NCBI RefSeq assembly: GCF_003057615.1
Contig: NZ_QAFW01000001.1
Coordinates: 124,001 to 188,000, forward strand
DNA length: 64,000 bases
Origin: Metalysinibacillus jejuensis
GTDB taxonomy: Bacteria; Bacillota; Bacilli; Bacillales_A; Planococcaceae
Direction: 5' to 3'
The position numbers and the translations under genes are program-made. Positions 55,257 through 64,000 of the stretch are shown piece after piece. The number at the start of each line of letters is the position of its first letter. The stretch's first letter is position 1. A model generated the notes under the pieces. That model ran no database searches. It was not told the origin of the DNA and saw only the letters and a program-made list of their open reading frames with translations.

Positions 55257-57293
55257 ATGGATGTCAATCAATATTTAGAGATGTTTATTGAGGAAAGTAA
55301 AGAACATTTACAATCGTGTAGTGAGCAATTATTAGCGCTGGAAAAAAACCCTGAAGATTTGACGATTGTAGGAGAAATTTTCCGTTCAGCACATACGTTA
55401 AAAGGTATGTCTGCAACGATGGGGTTTGAAGACTTAGCAAATTTAACACATAAGATGGAAAACGTTTTAGATGCGATTCGTAATGAAAAAATTGGGGTAA
55501 CACCAGAGATTTTAGACGTTGTTTTTGAGTCTGTAGATCATTTAGAAGAAATGGTTATGGATATTGCAGCAGGTGGTGACGGCAAGCGAGATGTGGAATC
55601 TACAGTAGCGCTATTAAAGCAAATTGAATCTGGTGAGGAAGCGGTAGTAGCACCAGTTGTCAGTGAGGCACCGGCTGAAACGGGAGCGCCTGCAGATACG
55701 ACGTTAGCCTATGATGATTACGAAAAAACAATTATTATGCAATCGTTTGAACAAGCGTTTAAAGCTTATGAAATTAGCGTGACATTACGTGATGACTGCC
55801 TATTAAAAGCTGCGCGTGTCATTATGGTATTCCAAGTGCTAGAAAAAGAAGGTGAAATCGTTAAAACTTCTCCAACGATTGAAGAGCTAGAGGAAGAAAA
55901 GTTTGACAGCACTTTCCACGTTGCATTTTTAACACAGGAAAATGTTGAAGATTTACAAGCGAAAATTATGAAAGTGTCTGAAGTAGCGACCGCAGATATT
56001 ACGGAGCTTACAGAAGCTTCTTTTGCAACAAAAGAACCAGCACCGCCTGTAGAAGAAAAAGTAGAGCCAGCTAAGGCACAAGCGCCTGCTAAGCAAGAGA
56101 GTAAACCTGCGAAAAAAGCACAAAAAGCTTCGGCTATGGTAGGTAGTAAAACAATTCGTGTTAACATTGAACGCTTAGATATTTTAATGAACTTATTTGA
56201 AGAGTTAGTCATTGACCGTGGTCGTTTACAATCTATCTCAACAGAGGTTAACCACAATGAGTTAAATGAAACGGTAGAGCGCATGAGCCGTGTAATGGGA
56301 GATTTACAAAATATTATTTTAACGATGCGCATGGTTCCTGTAGAAACCGTATTTAATCGTTTCCCTAAAATGATTCGCCAGCTGTCACGAGAGTTAAATA
56401 AAAAAATTAACCTTGAAATTATTGGAGCGGAAACAGAGTTAGATCGTACCGTTATTGATGAAATTGGGGATCCGCTAGTCCACTTAATTCGAAATTCAGT
56501 CGACCATGGTATTGAAAGTCCGGAAGCGCGTATAGCAAAAGGCAAACCTGCAGAAGGTACAGTCGTATTACGTGCTTATCATAGCGGTAACCATGTGTTT
56601 ATCGAAATTGAAGACGATGGAGCAGGGATTAATAAAGAAAAAGTACTAGCAAAAGCACTAGCAAAAGGTGTAGTTAGTCAAGAAACAGCAGATGCTATGA
56701 CTGATAAACAAATTAACGAATTAATTTTAGCATCAGGTTTCTCAACTGCTGATCAAATTTCAGATGTTTCAGGTCGCGGTGTCGGCTTAGACGTAGTGAA
56801 AACGACAATTGAATCATTAGGTGGAAATATCTCCATTGATTCGATTCAAGATTCAGGTTCTATCTTCTCGATTCAGTTGCCTTTAACATTATCTATTATT
56901 TCTGTAATGTTAGTGGAAATCGAACAAGAAATTTATGCCATCCCACTATCGTCAATTATTGAAACGTCCATTATTAAAAAAGAAGAAATTTTAAGTGCGC
57001 ACAATCAAAAGGTAATTAATTACCGTGGTACAGTAGTGCCGCTTGTGTTCTTAGAAGAAATCTTTGAAGTACCACGTACAGCACCTGCAAGCGATGAGTT
57101 CCATTCAGTTGTAGTCGTGCGCAAAGGTGAGAAGTTAGCTGGTTTAGTCGTTGATTCATTTATTGGTCAACAAGAAATCGTCTTAAAATCACTCGGTGAT
57201 TATTTAACAAATATCTTTGCGATTTCAGGAGCTACCATTTTAGGCAACGGTAAAGTAGCGTTAATTGTAGATTGCAACGCATTAATTAAATAA
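55257..57293 (+). CDS. cheA: Chemotaxis histidine kinase CheA
   Basis: 678 aa. P1 domain with phosphorylated His46 (FRSAHTLKGMS), a CheY/CheB docking P2 domain, an Ala/Pro/Lys-rich linker near residue 260-295, the P3 dimerisation helices, the P4 ATPase (N box HLIRNSVDHGIE, EDDGAGIN, SGRGVGLDVVK) and the P5 CheW-like domain. It starts signalling from receptors to CheY and CheB. Confidence 0.97.
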   Translation: MDVNQYLEMFIEESKEHLQSCSEQLLALEKNPEDLTIVGEIFRSAHTLKGMSATMGFEDLANLTHKMENVLDAIRNEKIGVTPEILDVVFESVDHLEEMVMDIAAGGDGKRDVESTVALLKQIESGEEAVVAPVVSEAPAETGAPADTTLAYDDYEKTIIMQSFEQAFKAYEISVTLRDDCLLKAARVIMVFQVLEKEGEIVKTSPTIEELEEEKFDSTFHVAFLTQENVEDLQAKIMKVSEVATADITELTEASFATKEPAPPVEEKVEPAKAQAPAKQESKPAKKAQKASAMVGSKTIRVNIERLDILMNLFEELVIDRGRLQSISTEVNHNELNETVERMSRVMGDLQNIILTMRMVPVETVFNRFPKMIRQLSRELNKKINLEIIGAETELDRTVIDEIGDPLVHLIRNSVDHGIESPEARIAKGKPAEGTVVLRAYHSGNHVFIEIEDDGAGINKEKVLAKALAKGVVSQETADAMTDKQINELILASGFSTADQISDVSGRGVGLDVVKTTIESLGGNISIDSIQDSGSIFSIQLPLTLSIISVMLVEIEQEIYAIPLSSIIETSIIKKEEILSAHNQKVINYRGTVVPLVFLEEIFEVPRTAPASDEFHSVVVVRKGEKLAGLVVDSFIGQQEIVLKSLGDYLTNIFAISGATILGNGKVALIVDCNALIK

Positions 57294-57314
57294 GGGAATG
57301 AGAGGTGTTATACG

Positions 57315-57764
57315 ATGTCAACAGTTACAGAACAAGAAAGTATGAAAGTAATTGTATTCCAGCTCGAGGATAAGGAATACGCAATTCCGGTATCGCGCGT
57401 ACAAGGTATTGAGCGTTTAATGCATATTACGCGTGTGCCAAAGACACCGAATTATGTAAAAGGTGTTATCAATTTACGCGGTGTAGTAACGCCAATTATT
57501 GATTTACGAGAGCGTTTCTCACTACCTGCTTCAGATAATCAAGATTCAACGCGTATTATTATTGTCTCAATTAAAGATACAGAAGTTGGTTTTATCGTAG
57601 ATTCAGCAAATGATGTAGTTGATATTAATATGAAATCGATTGAGCCTCAACCTGAAGTGGTAGGGACTGTAGAAGAAGAATTTATTTCAGGCGTAGCTCG
57701 TTTGAACAATCGATTATTAATTTTATTACAACTTGAGAAAGTACTCGTTACGTTACAACAATAG
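57315..57764 (+). CDS. cheW: Chemotaxis coupling protein CheW
   Basis: 149 aa, a single CheW beta-barrel domain: FQLEDKEYAIPVSRVQGIERL, GVINLRGVVTPIIDLRERF and RIIIVSIKDTEVGFIVDSANDV. It couples receptors to CheA. It is encoded 21 bp after cheA. Confidence 0.97.
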   Translation: MSTVTEQESMKVIVFQLEDKEYAIPVSRVQGIERLMHITRVPKTPNYVKGVINLRGVVTPIIDLRERFSLPASDNQDSTRIIIVSIKDTEVGFIVDSANDVVDINMKSIEPQPEVVGTVEEEFISGVARLNNRLLILLQLEKVLVTLQQ

Positions 57765-57782
57765 GAGGCAGTGGCAGCAACT

Positions 57783-58409
57783 ATGGATAACCAAATTACA
57801 TCGCTCCATTTAGATGTACTTAAAGAAATCGGTAATATTGGCGCGGCCCATGCTGCCACCTCGTTATCGATGTTGTTAAATAAAAAGATTGATATGCATG
57901 TACCAAAAGTCGAGATGGTGTCGTTTAATGATATGATGGAATTAGTCGGTGGACCTGAGAAGGTAGTCGTAGGCATCTATTTACGTATTGAAGGCGATGC
58001 TTTAGGCAGTATGTTCTTCATTTTACCTGTAGAACAAGCGAATCGCTTCATTCGACGCTTAATACAAGATGAACAGTTTGATTTTGGTAAAGTGCCTGTA
58101 GCTGAAATTGGTATGTCAGCTATGCAAGAAATGGGTAATATTTTATCTGGTTCTTATTTATCAGCGTTTTCAGATTTTACAGGATTAAAAATTTACCCTA
58201 CTGTACCAGGGTTGAGCGTAGATATGTTTGGTGCGATAATTAGTACAGGATTAATTGAAATATCACATGTTAGCGACCATGTTATTGTTATTAATACATC
58301 CATTTTAGAAGAAGGTTTAGAACCGAGTGAATCTGTGAAAGGGCATTTCTTCTTGCTACCTGAACCGTCTTCCTTTTCTGCGATATTTAATGCGCTAGGA
58401 GTATCGTAA
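57783..58409 (+). CDS. cheC: CheY-P phosphatase CheC
   Basis: 208 aa from ATG 57783; GTG 57771 is in frame but only 2 bp after AGGAGG. Two phosphatase helices are visible: LKEIGNIGAAHAATSLSMLL and AEIGMSAMQEMGNILSGSYL. It dephosphorylates CheY-P and binds CheD, encoded next. Confidence 0.95.
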   Translation: MDNQITSLHLDVLKEIGNIGAAHAATSLSMLLNKKIDMHVPKVEMVSFNDMMELVGGPEKVVVGIYLRIEGDALGSMFFILPVEQANRFIRRLIQDEQFDFGKVPVAEIGMSAMQEMGNILSGSYLSAFSDFTGLKIYPTVPGLSVDMFGAIISTGLIEISHVSDHVIVINTSILEEGLEPSESVKGHFFLLPEPSSFSAIFNALGVS

Positions 58410-58411
58410 GC

Positions 58412-58909
58412 GTGTTTAGCACGAACAAGGTAGTGAAAGTAGGAATTGCACAAATGGATGTGGCAAAAGCGCCCGAAACGATTAGAACGTCAGGGCTTGG
58501 GTCGTGTGTGGGCGTCGTATTATATGACGAGCGTAAAAAAATTGCAGGTTTAATTCATATTATGTTACCCGACTCGAAGTTAGGAAAAGTATTACCGGGA
58601 AACGTAGCTAAATTTGCTGATACGGGCATTGATGCGATGATTGATACATTAAGCAAGCAAGGGGTACAGAAATTTAGCTTAAAAGCAAAAATCGCAGGTG
58701 GTGCACAAATGTTCAAATTTTCTTCCGATCAAGATTCTATGCGAATCGGACCGCGCAATGTAGAGGCAGTGAAACAAGCATTGCGAAAAAATGGTGTGCG
58801 TATCGTAGCAGAGGATACTGGTGGAAGCAGTGGTAGAACGATTGAATTCAACCCGGAGACGGCTATGCTGATGGTACGAACGGTGAATCAAGGAGTGAGC
58901 GAAATCTAA
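58412..58909 (+). CDS. cheD: Chemoreceptor glutamine deamidase CheD
   Basis: 165 aa, GTG start 9 bp after AGGAG. The catalytic Cys is in the motif SGLGSCVGVVLYD, with His in GLIHIMLPDS and a Thr in the fold. It deamidates receptors and enhances CheC. The stop codon shares one base with the next start (TAATG). Confidence 0.95.
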   Translation: MFSTNKVVKVGIAQMDVAKAPETIRTSGLGSCVGVVLYDERKKIAGLIHIMLPDSKLGKVLPGNVAKFADTGIDAMIDTLSKQGVQKFSLKAKIAGGAQMFKFSSDQDSMRIGPRNVEAVKQALRKNGVRIVAEDTGGSSGRTIEFNPETAMLMVRTVNQGVSEI

Positions 58910-59241
58910 TGTTGTATGGTTCGATTTTATATAATTTTTGGGGAGCTCTTTTGGCCTTCTCTACTTATTTTTTTCTGAATTTTATGGGACCTGGCGCACC
59001 ACTTGCGATTATTATTAAATCGTTTGTAGCTGCTGTAATCGGTTTTATCGTTACATATGTCATTCGCTTTTTAATCTCTTATGTACTTTATACACCTGAG
59101 AAAGAGGAGGAAGTAGAGGAAGAGATAGAAGAAGCTGCAATTCCGTCTTCTGCAACGGCTGAAGAATTTGCAGAAGAAAATCCTGAAGAAGTAGCGAAAG
59201 CAGTTAAAACAATGATGAATGACGATCAAATGGCTTCGTAG
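58909..59241 (+). CDS. Small membrane protein of the fla/che operon, function unknown
   Basis: 110 aa; start overlaps the cheD stop codon. Two membrane helices (residues ~5-25 and ~33-58) are followed by a strongly acidic cytoplasmic tail (EKEEEVEEEIEEAAI...). I do not recognise the family, and it has no counterpart between cheD and sigD in B. subtilis. Position suggests a chemotaxis or motor accessory. It is the last gene before an intrinsic terminator. Confidence 0.8.
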   Translation: MLYGSILYNFWGALLAFSTYFFLNFMGPGAPLAIIIKSFVAAVIGFIVTYVIRFLISYVLYTPEKEEEVEEEIEEAAIPSSATAEEFAEENPEEVAKAVKTMMNDDQMAS

Positions 59242-59247
59242 CAAAAG

Positions 59248-59291
59248 AGATTGTTTTTGTTTCGCTTGATACAAAAACAGTCTTTTTTTTT
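59248..59291 (+). terminator. intrinsic terminator inside the fla/che locus, before sigD
   Basis: AGATTGTTTTTGT (59248-59260) pairs with ACAAAAACAGTCT (59271-59283; one T-G pair), loop of 10 bases, followed by a run of nine T to 59291. It lies 7 bp after the small membrane protein gene. Confidence 0.9.
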
Positions 59292-59330
59292 CGGAAAAGT
59301 TGGTACAGACATGAACTTTAAAAGGAAATT

Positions 59331-59339
59331 TGCTACAAT
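59331..59339 (+). promoter_or_regulatory. extended -10 promoter for sigD-swrB
   Basis: TGC followed by TACAAT (59334-59339) is a full extended -10 element, 38 bp before sigD and 40 bp after the terminator. No good -35 is needed or seen. Confidence 0.55.
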
Positions 59340-59376
59340 GAGAAATAAAATGAATTTTTAGAAAGGCGGGGATTAC

Positions 59377-60144
59377 ATGACGCAAAAAAATCGCGAAGAG
59401 CAAATCCTTTGGCAGCGTTGGACGAAAAGTCGTGATCCTAAAGCAGGTGATTTACTCGTAAAAAAATACATGCCGCTCGTAACGTATCATGTACAGCGCA
59501 TAAGTGTAGGGCTTCCAAAGAGCGTATCACGCGATGATTTAACAAGCTTAGCGATGCTAGGTTTATTTGATGCGTTAAATAAATTCGATACTGCACGGGA
59601 TTTAAAATTTGATACGTACGCTTCATTTCGTGTAAGAGGTGCAATCATTGATGGCTTACGTAAAGAAGACTGGCTACCTCGTTCTGCTCGCGATAAAGCA
59701 AAAAAACTTGATGCAAGCATTGAACAATTAGAACAACGCTTACAACGTCATGCTACGCCTGAAGAAATCGCTAGAGAAATGAATATGCCAGTAGAAGAAG
59801 TATATAAAACCGTACAAGAACACTATTTTGCCAATGTGTTATCTATTAATGAGCAACAAGAGTTAGATGATTTTGAAGGCAAAGCTTTCGTTATTCGTGA
59901 CGATCATACAAGAACACCAGAACAGCAAATTGTGCATACCGAGTTGTTAGGGGAGCTAGTACGTCATATCGAAAAGCTTAATAAGAATGAGCAATTGGTC
60001 GTTAGTTTATTTTACTCTGATGAAATGACATTAACTGAAATCGGTGAAGTACTTGGGTTATCGACTTCACGTATTTCACAAATTCATTCAAAAGCATTGT
60101 TTAAACTAAGAGAGTTATTAACGAAGGATGCTATGAAATCATAA
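59377..60144 (+). CDS. sigD: RNA polymerase sigma factor SigD (sigma-28/FliA)
   Basis: 255 aa. Region 2 SRDDLTSLAMLGLFDALNKFD and DTYASFRVRGAIIDGLRKEDW; region 4 LTEIGEVLGLSTSRISQIHSKAL. It directs transcription of late flagellar, chemotaxis and autolysin genes and is normally held by FlgM. Ribosome site AAAGGCGGGG. It is preceded by a terminator and its own promoter-like element. Confidence 0.97.
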   Translation: MTQKNREEQILWQRWTKSRDPKAGDLLVKKYMPLVTYHVQRISVGLPKSVSRDDLTSLAMLGLFDALNKFDTARDLKFDTYASFRVRGAIIDGLRKEDWLPRSARDKAKKLDASIEQLEQRLQRHATPEEIAREMNMPVEEVYKTVQEHYFANVLSINEQQELDDFEGKAFVIRDDHTRTPEQQIVHTELLGELVRHIEKLNKNEQLVVSLFYSDEMTLTEIGEVLGLSTSRISQIHSKALFKLRELLTKDAMKS

Positions 60145-60156
60145 GGAGTGATGGCG

Positions 60157-60459
60157 ATGAGTTTAAAGGGTGTAGAACTTCAAATCGCGATACCTAAAAC
60201 GTTTGATGCGGGTAAGATGTTAGACCAAGCACAGCAACAAAACCAAGTGAACCAAATGAATGCCAACGAGGCATTAAAAAAAGAAATCGAGCGTCAACAA
60301 AAAATTGTCAATACGTCTGAGGAGATGGACGGTATTAATGATGAAGAAGGTAAGCAACAACAATACGAGGCAGAGCAACGCAAAAAAGAGCAACAAAAAG
60401 AAGCGAAAAAAAACACCCACCATCCTTTTAAAGGAAACTTTGTGGATTTTAGTGGATAG
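60157..60459 (+). CDS. Small conserved protein between sigD and swrB
   Basis: 100 aa from ATG 60157, 8 bp after AAGGAG; in-frame starts at 60148 and 60151 lie in or beside the ribosome site. It has no membrane segment. N-terminus SLKGVELQIAIPKTFDAGKM, a Gln/Glu/Lys-rich helical middle, and a C-terminal motif HHPFKGNFVDFSG that looks conserved. The name and function are unknown to me. Its place in the sigD-swrB unit suggests a role in late motility. Confidence 0.75.
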   Translation: MSLKGVELQIAIPKTFDAGKMLDQAQQQNQVNQMNANEALKKEIERQQKIVNTSEEMDGINDEEGKQQQYEAEQRKKEQQKEAKKNTHHPFKGNFVDFSG

Positions 60460-60471
60460 GAGTTTTACGTA

Positions 60472-61005
60472 ATGATTGTTAGTATTGTCGTTCTCTTTAT
60501 ACTACAAATTTTAGCCTTCTTCTTTATCGTACTTTTACAAGTGAAAATAGCGCGCTTCAATCAACTTGAGGAGAAGCAAAACCGCTTAATGCGCGATATG
60601 GATACGACAATTAGTGCGTATTTATTGCAAATGCGTGAGGAAAATGACCGCTTTATTGCGCAGCTGACTGCAACGAAGCCGAGTGGACCTGTAGTAGTTA
60701 AAGCGGAGAGCAGTGTGGATTTTGTAGAGGCAACTGAAGTACCACTACCTAAAGTAGAAGTAAAGAAGCCGCGTGTAGTAATGCCTAAAAAAACTGTCGC
60801 AAAGGCATATCAACAGCAAGAAACACATACGACACCTAAAGTAGAGGAAGCGGTAGTACAAAAAGAACAGGAGAGCTCTTCAGCACCAACGCTTGTACAG
60901 CAAGCCATATCATTACAAGAACAAGGGCTAACCATAGAGGAAATTGCAAAGCGTTTGCAAAAAGGCAAAACTGAAATCGAGCTGTTATTAAAGTTTAGAG
61001 CGTAA
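60472..61005 (+). CDS. swrB: SwrB-like swarming motility protein (YlxL)
   Basis: 177 aa. One N-terminal membrane helix (residues 1-24, IVSIVVLFILQILAFFFIVLL) precedes a charged coiled region, a variable linker, and a C-terminal helix-turn-helix-like module ISLQEQGLTIEEIAKRLQKG ending LLLKFRA. Architecture, length and place after sigD match B. subtilis SwrB, which promotes flagellar basal-body completion. Sequence outside the ends is divergent. Confidence 0.75.
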   Translation: MIVSIVVLFILQILAFFFIVLLQVKIARFNQLEEKQNRLMRDMDTTISAYLLQMREENDRFIAQLTATKPSGPVVVKAESSVDFVEATEVPLPKVEVKKPRVVMPKKTVAKAYQQQETHTTPKVEEAVVQKEQESSSAPTLVQQAISLQEQGLTIEEIAKRLQKGKTEIELLLKFRA

Positions 61006-61010
61006 AATAG

Positions 61011-61040
61011 TTGCCTAAGCTATAGCAACTATGGTATATT
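61011..61040 (+). promoter_or_regulatory. rpsB promoter
   Basis: -35 TTGCCT (61011-61016), 18-bp spacer, -10 TATATT (61035-61040) with TG extension at 61032-61033. It starts just after swrB and gives a leader of about 110 bases. Confidence 0.7.
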
Positions 61041-61056
61041 ATCAAATGGTGTTATC

Positions 61057-61158
61057 ACTACACACGCATTTTGATGTAGTAAGTGGTGCCCTTTGCGGGG
61101 TAGCTTGTTGCAATTGATAAATGCGGAGGAAATTAACCAAAACTAGGAGGAAACAAAC
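61057..61158 (+). promoter_or_regulatory. rpsB untranslated leader with hairpin
   Basis: ACTACA (61057-61062) and TGTAGT (61075-61080) form a 6-bp stem; a GC-rich segment and an early GGAGG-like sequence follow before the true ribosome site AGGAGGAAA. Such a leader could carry S2 autoregulation, but I do not recognise a known motif. Confidence 0.35.
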
Positions 61159-61875
61159 ATGTCAGTAATTTCTATGAAACAATTACTTGAGGCTGGTGTA
61201 CACTTCGGTCACCAAACTCGCCGTTGGAACCCAAAAATGAAGAAATATATCTTCGTTGAGCGTAACGGTATCTACATCATCGATTTACAAAAAACAGTTA
61301 AAAAATTAGAGGAAGCTTATGACTTCATGCGCCAAGTTGGTGCTGATGGTGGTAAAGTTCTTTTCGTTGGTACGAAAAAACAAGCACAAGAAGCTATCAA
61401 AGAAGAAGCAGAGCGTTCTGGTAACTACTACATTAACCAACGTTGGTTAGGTGGTACTTTAACTAACTTCGAAACTATCCAAAAACGTGTTGCTCGTATG
61501 AAAGCAATCGAAAAAATGGAAGAGGACGGTACATTTGATGTACTACCTAAAAAAGAAGTAGTTCAACTTAAAAAAGAACACGAACGTCTAGTTAAATTCT
61601 TAGGCGGTATCCGTGATATGAAAGGTTTACCGGATGTAATGTTCGTAGTAGACCCACGTAAAGAGCGTATTGCAGTAGCAGAAGCTCGCAAATTAAACAT
61701 TCCATTAGTAGGTATTGTTGATACAAACTGTGACCCAGATGAAATCGACTACGTAATCCCTGCTAACGACGATGCTATCCGCGCAGTTAAATTATTAACT
61801 GGTAAAATGGCTGACGCATTAATCGAGTCTAAACAAGGTGAAGAAGAAGCGCCAGCTGAAGAATCAGCTGAGTAA
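61159..61875 (+). CDS. rpsB: 30S ribosomal protein uS2
   Basis: 238 aa. It begins [37 protein letters not shown] and the [29 protein letters not shown] motif are typical. The acidic tail ends [10 protein letters not shown]. It binds the 30S head late in assembly and recruits S1-type proteins. A terminator separates it from tsf. Confidence 0.97.
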   Translation: MSVISMKQLLEAGVHFGHQTRRWNPKMKKYIFVERNGIYIIDLQKTVKKLEEAYDFMRQVGADGGKVLFVGTKKQAQEAIKEEAERSGNYYINQRWLGGTLTNFETIQKRVARMKAIEKMEEDGTFDVLPKKEVVQLKKEHERLVKFLGGIRDMKGLPDVMFVVDPRKERIAVAEARKLNIPLVGIVDTNCDPDEIDYVIPANDDAIRAVKLLTGKMADALIESKQGEEEAPAEESAE

Positions 61876-61891
61876 TTCTCACGTTTATGTG

Positions 61892-61930
61892 AAGGTGATA
61901 GGTGGCTCAAAACCCTTATCACCTTTTTTT
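61892..61930 (+). terminator. intrinsic terminator between rpsB and tsf
   Basis: AAGGTGATA (61892-61900) pairs with TATCACCTT (61917-61925), followed by a T run to 61930. No promoter is evident in the 42 bp before tsf, so partial read-through is expected. Confidence 0.85.
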
Positions 61931-61972
61931 AAAACATAATAGATGCAACACAACTTTGAGGAGGAAATTAAC

Positions 61973-62857
61973 ATGGCAATCACTGCACAATTAGTAAAAG
62001 AACTACGTGAAAAAACAGGCGCAGGTATGATGGACTGTAAAAAAGCTTTAGTAGAAACTGATGGTAACATCGAAGCTGCTATCGACTTTTTACGTGAAAA
62101 AGGTTTATCTTCAGCTTCTAAAAAAGCTGACCGTGTAGCTGCAGAAGGTACAAGCTACATTTTAGTACAAGGTAATGAAGCAATTATTTTAGAAGTAAAT
62201 GCTGAAACTGACTTTGTTGCGAAAAATGACAAGTTCCAAGCTTTAGTATCAGGTCTTGCTGAGCAAATTCTTGCTGCTAAACCAGCTTCAGTAGAAGAAG
62301 CTTTAGAATTAACAAACGCAGAAGGCGTAAAAATTGTTGATCAAATCTCTACAGCTGTTGCAACAATTGGTGAGAAAATCACATTACGTCGTTTCGAAAT
62401 TAAAACAAAAACAGATGCAGATGCATTCGGTCCTTACTTACACATGGGCGGTAAAATTGGTGTGTTAACAGTAGTTGAAGGCACAACTGACGAGTCAGTA
62501 GCTAAAGACGTTGCAATGCACATCGCTGCATTAGATCCAAAATACATCTCACGTGATGAAGTTTCTGCTGACGAAGTAGAGCGCGAGCGCAAAGTATTAA
62601 CAGAGCAAGCGTTAAACGAAGGCAAACCAGAAAACATCGTTGCAAAAATGGTAGAAGGTCGTCTTGGCAAATACTTTGAAGAAGTATGTGTATTAGACCA
62701 ATCTTTCGTTAAAAACCCAGATCAAAAAGTTCGTGATTTCGTTAAAGCAGCAGGTGGCGAATTAGTATCATTCGTACGTTACGCTGTTGGTGAAGGTATT
62801 GAAAAACGCGAAGATAACTTTGCTGAAGAAGTAATGAGCCAAGTTAAAGGTAACTAA
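61973..62857 (+). CDS. tsf: Elongation factor Ts
   Basis: 294 aa from ATG 61973 behind GAGGAGG; an earlier in-frame start at 61943 lies before the ribosome site. N-terminal [23 protein letters not shown] and the TDFVAKND nucleotide-exchange motif are intact. It recycles EF-Tu. It is followed by a hairpin and a terminator. Confidence 0.97.
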   Translation: MAITAQLVKELREKTGAGMMDCKKALVETDGNIEAAIDFLREKGLSSASKKADRVAAEGTSYILVQGNEAIILEVNAETDFVAKNDKFQALVSGLAEQILAAKPASVEEALELTNAEGVKIVDQISTAVATIGEKITLRRFEIKTKTDADAFGPYLHMGGKIGVLTVVEGTTDESVAKDVAMHIAALDPKYISRDEVSADEVERERKVLTEQALNEGKPENIVAKMVEGRLGKYFEEVCVLDQSFVKNPDQKVRDFVKAAGGELVSFVRYAVGEGIEKREDNFAEEVMSQVKGN

Positions 62858-62866
62858 TTTAGACTG

Positions 62867-62899
62867 AAACGATATTTGCGTATCAGTTGAATATCGTTT
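62867..62899 (+). repeat. inverted repeat after tsf
   Basis: AAACGATATT (62867-62876) and AATATCGTTT (62890-62899) are a perfect 10-bp stem with a 13-base loop, but no T run follows. It precedes the real terminator and may protect the 3' end of the tsf transcript. Confidence 0.65.
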
Positions 62900-62923
62900 A
62901 GCTAATTTAATACCAACTCATAA

Positions 62924-62958
62924 AGGGAACACAGTTACTTTCGTGTTCCCTGTTTTTT
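62924..62958 (+). terminator. intrinsic terminator before pyrH
   Basis: AGGGAACAC (62924-62932) pairs perfectly with GTGTTCCCT (62943-62951), followed by G and six T. Confidence 0.9.
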
Positions 62959-63021
62959 GGAAAAAAACGAAAGTATGTGCATACATACACGAAATAAAAG
63001 TCTGATGGAGGGTTTAAGTAA

Positions 63022-63746
<725 letters not shown>

Positions 63747-63747
<1 letters not shown>

Positions 63748-64000
63748 TGGCAAACGCAATTTTAACAGAAGCGAAAGACAAAATGGAAAAATCAATTAGC
63801 TCTTATACACGTGAATTAGCATCAATTCGTGCTGGTCGTGCTAATGCTTCTTTACTAGATCGTATTGAAGTAGAATACTACGGAGCACCAACACCATTAA
63901 ACCAAATGGCAGGAATTTCGGTACCAGAAGCACGTTTACTAGTAATTCAGCCGTATGATAAAACAGTTTTAGGTGAAATTGAAAAAGCAATTTTACGTTC
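63747..64000 (+). CDS. frr: Ribosome recycling factor (N-terminal part)
   Basis: The gene runs off the window after 84 codons. It starts at ATG 63747, overlapping the pyrH stop (TAATG), with AGGAGG 10 bp upstream. The N-terminus [33 protein letters not shown] and the motif [14 protein letters not shown] are typical. With EF-G it splits post-termination ribosomes. Confidence 0.96.

Noticed and set aside
55766-56545. 259-codon open frame on the minus strand inside cheA
   Set aside because: It is fully antisense to a clear CheA, Ser/Thr-rich in the way typical of reverse-frame shadows, with no start signal.
62867-62899. 10-bp hairpin after tsf as an intrinsic terminator
   Set aside because: No T tract follows; the real terminator is at 62924-62958. 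Kept only as an inverted repeat.
62957-62987. Promoter for pyrH around TTGGAA and CATACA
   Set aside because: Only three of six bases match in the -10 box; the GTATGTGCATAC palindrome there is not enough for a call.

Overview
The window is a contiguous stretch of Bacillales chromosome. Gene order closely follows the Bacillus subtilis recG-fapR-smc-ffh-rpsP-trmD-sucCD-topA-codY-fla/che-rpsB-tsf-pyrH-frr region. Protein details (long linkers in FtsY and FliY, sequences diverged from Bacillus proper) and a moderately AT-rich composition suggest a motile member of the Planococcaceae (Lysinibacillus/Solibacillus/Caryophanon/Kurthia type). Genus cannot be settled from the sequence alone. Almost every gene is on the + strand; the one supported exception is a small gene at 18.4-18.75 kb. 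I see no insertion sequence, prophage, tRNA, rRNA or CRISPR array.

Region 1 (1-21.8 kb) is housekeeping. It begins with the end of the two-subunit serine dehydratase (sdaAB-sdaAA) and recG. Next is a fatty-acid/phospholipid operon (fapR-plsX-fabD-fabG-acpP) whose promoter carries a clear FapR operator. Then come rnc-smc-ftsY, the SRP pair ylxM-ffh, and the ribosome/tRNA-maturation block rpsP-khpA-rimM-trmD-rplS, followed by signal peptidase, rbgA and rnhB. Translationally coupled to rnhB is a pair related to YlqG/YlqH: a large FliK-like protein and a stand-alone copy of the FlhB cytoplasmic tail.

Region 2 (21.9-32.4 kb) holds sucCD, dprA, topA, trmFO and the xerC-hslV-hslU-codY operon. The codY start is preceded by a long imperfect inverted repeat.

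Region 3 (32.8-61.0 kb) is a full fla/che operon: basal body and rod (flgBC, fliE, fliF), C-ring and export ATPase (fliGHIJ, motE-like ylxF), hook (fliK, flgD, flgE), motor accessories (swrD, fliL), switch (fliM, fliY), cheY, export gate (fliOPQR, flhBA), placement GTPase/ATPase (flhF, flhG), chemotaxis (cheBAWCD), sigD and swrB. Small unnamed genes lie between flgD and flgE, between cheD and sigD, and between sigD and swrB. An intrinsic terminator followed by an extended -10 promoter separates sigD-swrB from the upstream operon. Several intergenic spacers carry RNA hairpins placed against ribosome binding sites; the most striking is at swrD.

Region 4 (61.0-64.0 kb) returns to translation and growth: rpsB, tsf, pyrH and the start of frr, with terminators between rpsB and tsf and between tsf and pyrH.

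Gene content is conventional. The less ordinary signals are RNA-level: the swrD leader, tandem hairpins before flgE, the codY and fliF leaders, and the rimM terminator/ribosome-site overlap. Also notable are the orphan FliK-like/FlhB-tail pair and the sigD terminator-promoter insulation.
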